Source: SAR324 cluster bacterium
GTDB lineage: Bacteria > SAR324 > JACQKK01
DNA length: 9,366 nucleotides
Assembly: GCA_022572825.1 (NCBI GenBank)
Contig: JACZVE010000088.1
Coordinates: 1 to 9,366, forward strand
Direction: 5' to 3'
Part shown: positions 6,337 through 9,366 of the stretch, in pieces
Position numbering within the stretch: position 1 is the first letter of the stretch
How the letters are laid out: each line of letters begins with the position of its first letter
Made by a program: the position numbers and the translations under genes
The notes under the pieces: model-generated
Seen by the model: the letters and a program-made list of their open reading frames with translations, nothing else
Databases searched by the model: none
Told to the model about the DNA's origin: nothing

Positions 6337-8784
6337 ATGGGCAGCGATTTCCCCACTCAGGCCCGCGTCGTCATCATTGGAGGCGGCGTGGTGGGATGCA
6401 GCGTGGCCTACCACCTCACGAAGATCGGCTGGAAGGACGTGGTGCTGCTGGAGCGGCGGCGCCTGACCTGCGGCACCACCTGGCACGCCGCGGGGCTGAT
6501 CGGGCAGTTGCGCGCCACCCTCAATATGACCCGGCTGGCCCAGTACACAGCCGACCTTTACCGCACCCTGGAGGCGGAGACCGGGCAGGCCACGGGCTTC
6601 AAGCAGAACGGCAGCCTCAGCGTCGCGGCGGATAGCGAGCGCTTCGAGGAGCTGAAGCGGGGCGCCTCCATGGCGAGGAACTTCGGCCTGGCAGTGGAGG
6701 TGATCGGGCGCGACGAGCTGTTGCGCCTGTGGCCGCTGATCAACGCCGAGGACGTGGTGGGGGCGGTCTTTCTGCCCAAGGACGGCCAGGGCAATCCCGT
6801 GGACAGCACCATGGCCCTCGCCAAGGGGGCCAGGATGGGCGGCGCCGCCTTCTTCGAGGATACCAAGGTCACCGGAATCCAGACGCGCAACGGCCACGTC
6901 ACCGGCGTGGTCACCCCGCGGGGCGCGATCCGGGCGGAGTACGTGGTCAATTGCGCGGGCATGTGGGGCCGCGAGGTGGGCCGCATGTGCGGGGTCAACG
7001 TGCCGCTGCACGCCTGCGAGCATTTCTATATCGTCACCGAGCACATCGCGGACCTGCCCCCGAATCTGCCGGTATTGCGGGATACCGGCGCCGGGGCCTA
7101 CTTCAAGGAGGATGCGGGCAAGCTCCTCGTGGGGGGCTTCGAGCTGAGCGCCAAGCCCTGGGGCATGGACGGAATTCCCGAGGATTTCTGCTTCGACCGG
7201 CTACCGGCGGACTTCGACCACTTCCTGCCCGTGCTGAAAGGGGCGATCCACCGCGTGCCGATGCTGGAAACCGCGGGTATCCACACCTTCTTCAACGGCC
7301 CGGAGAGCTTCACACCGGACGACCGCTACCTGCTCGGCGAGGCGCCGGAGCTGCGCAACTTTTTCGTGGCGGCGGGCTTCAACTCGGTCGGTATCCAGTC
7401 CGCCGGCGGGGCGGGCAAGGTGCTGGCGGAATGGATCGTCGAAGGGCACCCACCCATGGATCTGTGGGACGTGGACATCCGGCGCATGGCCCCCTTTCAG
7501 GGCAACTCGCGCTATCTGTACGAGCGGGCCAAGGAAGTGCTGGGCCTGCTCTACGCCATGCACTGGCCCTATCGGCAGTTCGAGACCGCCCGCGGCGTGC
7601 GCCAATCGCCCCTGCACGAGCGGCTCGCGGCAAACGGGGCCTGCTTTGGCGAAGTGGCGGGCTGGGAGCGGGCCAACTGGTTCGCGCCGGCCGGTATCGC
7701 GCCGGAGTACCGGTACAGCTACAAGCGCCAGAACTGGTTTCCCTATGCGGCGCAGGAGCACCGGGCGGTGCGCGAAGCGGTGGCCCTGTTCGACCAGACC
7801 TCGTTCGCCAAGTTCCTCGTCCAGGGCGCCGATGCGGAGCGGGTGCTGCAGCACATTTGCGCCAACGACGTGGCGGTGCCCGTGGGCAGGATCGTCTACA
7901 CCCAATGGCTCAATCACCAGGGGGGCATCGAGGCCGATCTGACCGTGACGCGGCTGGCCGAGAATACCTTCCTGATCGTCACGGGAGGCGCTGTGGCCGG
8001 CCACAACAGGAACTGGCTGCAACGCAATATTTCGACAGGAGCGAACGCCGTGGTGACGGACGTGACCTCCGCCTATGCAGTCATCGGGTTGATGGGGCCC
8101 AACAGCCGGGCACTGCTCTCCGAGGTGGCCGACGCCGATGTGTCCAATGAGGCCTTTCCCTTCGGTACCGCGCGCGAAATCGACGTCGGGTATGCGAAAG
8201 TCCGGGCCTTTCGGGTGACCTATGTGGGCGAGCTGGGTTGGGAGCTGTACGTTCCCTGCGAGTTCGCCCGCGGCGTGTTCGACGCCCTGATGGCGGCAGG
8301 AGACCCCTACGGGCTGAAGCTGGCCGGCATGCACGCCCAGGATTCCTGCCGCATCGAAAAGGCCTACCGGCATTGGGGCCACGATATAACCGGCGAGGAT
8401 ACGCCCCTGGAGGCGGGTCTGGCCTTTGCCTGCGCCTTGCGGAAGGATCTGCCCTTCATCGGGCTGGACGCGTTGCTGCGGCAAAAGGAGCTGGGGGTCA
8501 AAAAGCGCCTGGTGCAGTTCGCACTGGAGGACCCGGAGCCGCTGCTCTATCACTCTGAGCCCATCTACCGCGACGGGGAAATGGTGGGCTATCTCACCTC
8601 GGGCAATTATGGGCACACGCTGGGCCGTGCGATCGGACTGGGCTACGTCCGTCACCCCGACGGAGTCGATGCGCAATTCGTCAAGGCGGGGCGCTACGAG
8701 ATCGAGATCGCCTGCGAGCGCTTTCCCGCCGCGGCCAGCCTGCGCCCGCTGTACGATCCGGGCAACCTGCGCATCCGCTGTTGA
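6337..8784 (+). CDS. Dimethylglycine/sarcosine dehydrogenase-like protein: FAD-dependent oxidoreductase fused to GcvT folate-binding domain
   Basis: 815 residues, the normal size of the DMGDH/SarDH family. Residues 11-40 hold the FAD Rossmann motif VVIIGGGVVG and Glu39. The motif CGTTWHAAGL places His50 where mitochondrial DMGDH carries its covalent 8-alpha-histidyl FAD. The DAO-type oxidase domain runs to about 410, with FFVAAGFNSVGIQSAGGAGK. From about 422 (RQSPLHE) a GcvT-like aminomethyltransferase half follows, including VRVTYVGELGWELYVP-type sequence (here FRVTYVGELGWELYVP), DSCRIEKAYRHWGHDI near 666 and PLEAGLAFA, then a C-terminal GcvT barrel ending PLYDPGNLRIRC. The family oxidises an N-methyl amine and passes the formaldehyde equivalent to tetrahydrofolate as 5,10-methylene-THF. 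AGGAA six nt upstream supports the start. Substrate could be dimethylglycine, sarcosine or another N-methyl amino acid. It is the last gene of the plus-strand cluster. Confidence 0.93.
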   Translation: MGSDFPTQARVVIIGGGVVGCSVAYHLTKIGWKDVVLLERRRLTCGTTWHAAGLIGQLRATLNMTRLAQYTADLYRTLEAETGQATGFKQNGSLSVAADSERFEELKRGASMARNFGLAVEVIGRDELLRLWPLINAEDVVGAVFLPKDGQGNPVDSTMALAKGARMGGAAFFEDTKVTGIQTRNGHVTGVVTPRGAIRAEYVVNCAGMWGREVGRMCGVNVPLHACEHFYIVTEHIADLPPNLPVLRDTGAGAYFKEDAGKLLVGGFELSAKPWGMDGIPEDFCFDRLPADFDHFLPVLKGAIHRVPMLETAGIHTFFNGPESFTPDDRYLLGEAPELRNFFVAAGFNSVGIQSAGGAGKVLAEWIVEGHPPMDLWDVDIRRMAPFQGNSRYLYERAKEVLGLLYAMHWPYRQFETARGVRQSPLHERLAANGACFGEVAGWERANWFAPAGIAPEYRYSYKRQNWFPYAAQEHRAVREAVALFDQTSFAKFLVQGADAERVLQHICANDVAVPVGRIVYTQWLNHQGGIEADLTVTRLAENTFLIVTGGAVAGHNRNWLQRNISTGANAVVTDVTSAYAVIGLMGPNSRALLSEVADADVSNEAFPFGTAREIDVGYAKVRAFRVTYVGELGWELYVPCEFARGVFDALMAAGDPYGLKLAGMHAQDSCRIEKAYRHWGHDITGEDTPLEAGLAFACALRKDLPFIGLDALLRQKELGVKKRLVQFALEDPEPLLYHSEPIYRDGEMVGYLTSGNYGHTLGRAIGLGYVRHPDGVDAQFVKAGRYEIEIACERFPAAASLRPLYDPGNLRIRC

Positions 8785-8808
8785 ACTCGCCGGCCACCTT
8801 CGTCTGAA

Positions 8809-8827
8809 GGCCCCTGGATTTGGGGCC
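8809..8827 (+). terminator. GC hairpin after the operon, possible terminator without a T-run
   Basis: GGCCCC (8809-8814) pairs with GGGGCC (8822-8827) around a 7-nt loop, 24 nt after the last stop codon. No T-tract follows, so it is not a canonical intrinsic terminator; it may stabilise the 3' end or be fortuitous. Confidence 0.35.
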
Positions 8828-9033
8828 GCAAACCGGCTCACAAGCACTAAATTGAGATGCAACCGCGGAAGAACGCCGATTCACACCGATTTTGTGGTGT
8901 CGGGGAAAAATACTGTGTCCCTATCCCCTTAGCTCCGCAGAGACAGTCAGTATGACGCTCTCCCGTGCTTGGTGCAATTTGGGTCGTCGCGTCGGCCCCG
9001 CCCTTCGGCATCGCTTACCAATGGCGCGGCGCT

Positions 9034-9057
9034 CCCCCTCTCCCGCGGGAGAGGGGG
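9034..9057. repeat. Perfect 24-bp palindrome, REP-like element
   Basis: CCCCCTCTCCCG is followed directly by its exact reverse complement, so RNA could form a 10-bp stem with a CGCG loop; a G-rich run follows. Similar CCCTCTCCC/GGGAGAGGG palindromes recur between genes in many GC-rich bacteria as REP-like elements. Only one copy is in this window, so repetition here is not shown. Confidence 0.6.
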
Positions 9058-9281
9058 CCGGGGGGGCGGTTTCACAGGCGAAATCACACACTCAAGCGCG
9101 AAGTTTACCGGTGGCTTTCTGAGCGAAGGGGACAGGCAGCAAATATTGTCGCACCTGCATTCCGGGTGGCGGCTGCATGGTAATCGGTATTTGCCATCCG
9201 TGTTCCCCGGCGTTGATCGGCGGTCATGCAGTGAGTGAGATATAACTAAAAGGCCTGTGATTTATCCGAAGAAAAGCAAAT

Positions 9282-9303
9282 GCGGGGGAACTAGTTCCCC
9301 CGC
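9282..9303 (-). terminator. Perfect 22-bp palindrome, candidate intrinsic terminator for leftward transcription
   Basis: GCGGGGGAACT (9282-9292) is followed by its exact reverse complement (9293-9303), giving a 9-bp stem with a CTAG loop. Read leftward, it is followed by ATTTGCTTTTCTTC, a fairly T-rich tract; read rightward there is no T-run. It may end a gene lying beyond the right edge. It could instead be an intergenic repeat. Confidence 0.4.
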
Positions 9304-9366
9304 GCCCCCCGAATACTGAGGTTGTATTTCGGTGTCCATAGCCATATGAATCAAAATCAAAAAAAA

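Larger units (their letters stand above)
8785..9366. other. Gene-free right end with hairpins and palindromes
   Basis: 582 bp with no open frame showing family-like sequence. Short open frames on both strands are broken by palindromic DNA. In order it holds a GC hairpin after the operon, a CCGATT direct repeat (8875-8892 region), a GGGGA/TCCCC inverted pair around 8912-8938, a perfect 24-bp palindrome, a perfect 22-bp palindrome, and an A-rich last 25 bases. It looks like a transcription-end region with REP-type elements. Confidence 0.6.

Noticed and set aside
8782..8827. C-terminal Cys-Sec in the DMGDH-like gene (TGT TGA with a GC hairpin about 24 nt later)
   Set aside because: The family normally ends near PLYDPxNxRLR as here, the 21-codon continuation to a TAA has no recognisable sequence, and the hairpin is better explained as a 3'-end structure.
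4175..8862. Long open frames on the minus strand opposite the operon
   Set aside because: They are antisense shadows of GC-rich genes, rich in His/Arg/Gly and without any family motif.
8892..9238. Small overlapping open frames in the right intergenic region
   Set aside because: They cross perfect palindromes, have no ribosome binding site of note and give no recognisable protein.
9034..9303. CRISPR array from the two palindromes
   Set aside because: The two palindromes differ in sequence, occur once each and show no regular spacing or cas genes.

Overview
This is a GC-rich stretch of bacterial chromosome with densely packed genes, the standard stop codons and no phage, transposase or CRISPR genes. 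It carries eight protein-coding genes: seven complete and one cut by the left edge. The lineage cannot be fixed from the sequence alone. The encoded functions suggest a heterotroph that breaks down N-methylated amino acids or related organic acids and that makes selenoproteins.

Left part, minus strand (1-1541): a divergent unit of two genes. The upstream gene (936-1541) is an AhpD / carboxymuconolactone-decarboxylase-type peroxidase-related protein. Its reading frame is interrupted by one TGA exactly where the second cysteine of the redox motif C-x-x-C should be. The frame continues intact after the TGA to a full-length family match. A good bacterial SECIS-like hairpin begins a few nucleotides after the TGA. 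This is best read as a selenoprotein (Cys80-x-x-Sec83) that a standard gene caller would split in two. It is the most notable item in the window. After 32 nt comes the 5' half of mnmG, a tRNA wobble-uridine modification enzyme, which runs off the left edge.

Middle, 1542-1928: a divergent intergenic region holding the leaders of both units and a short perfect palindrome.

Right part, plus strand (1929-8784): six codirectional genes that look like a catabolic operon. They are two tandem paralogous 2-keto-4-pentenoate-hydratase-family (FAH fold) proteins, two tandem paralogous short-chain dehydrogenases, an Ldh_2-family malate/lactate-type NAD(P)-dependent 2-hydroxyacid dehydrogenase, and an 815-residue dimethylglycine/sarcosine dehydrogenase-like protein (FAD oxidoreductase fused to a GcvT folate-binding half). 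The last four genes are 13-31 nt apart. Together they suggest oxidative N-demethylation feeding tetrahydrofolate, plus oxidation/reduction and hydration of 2-oxo or 2-hydroxy acids; the actual substrate cannot be told from the sequence.

Right end, 8785-9366: 582 bp without a convincing gene. It contains a GC hairpin just after the operon, a perfect 24-bp REP-like palindrome and a perfect 22-bp palindrome that could be a terminator for leftward transcription from beyond the right edge. The last tens of bases are A-rich.
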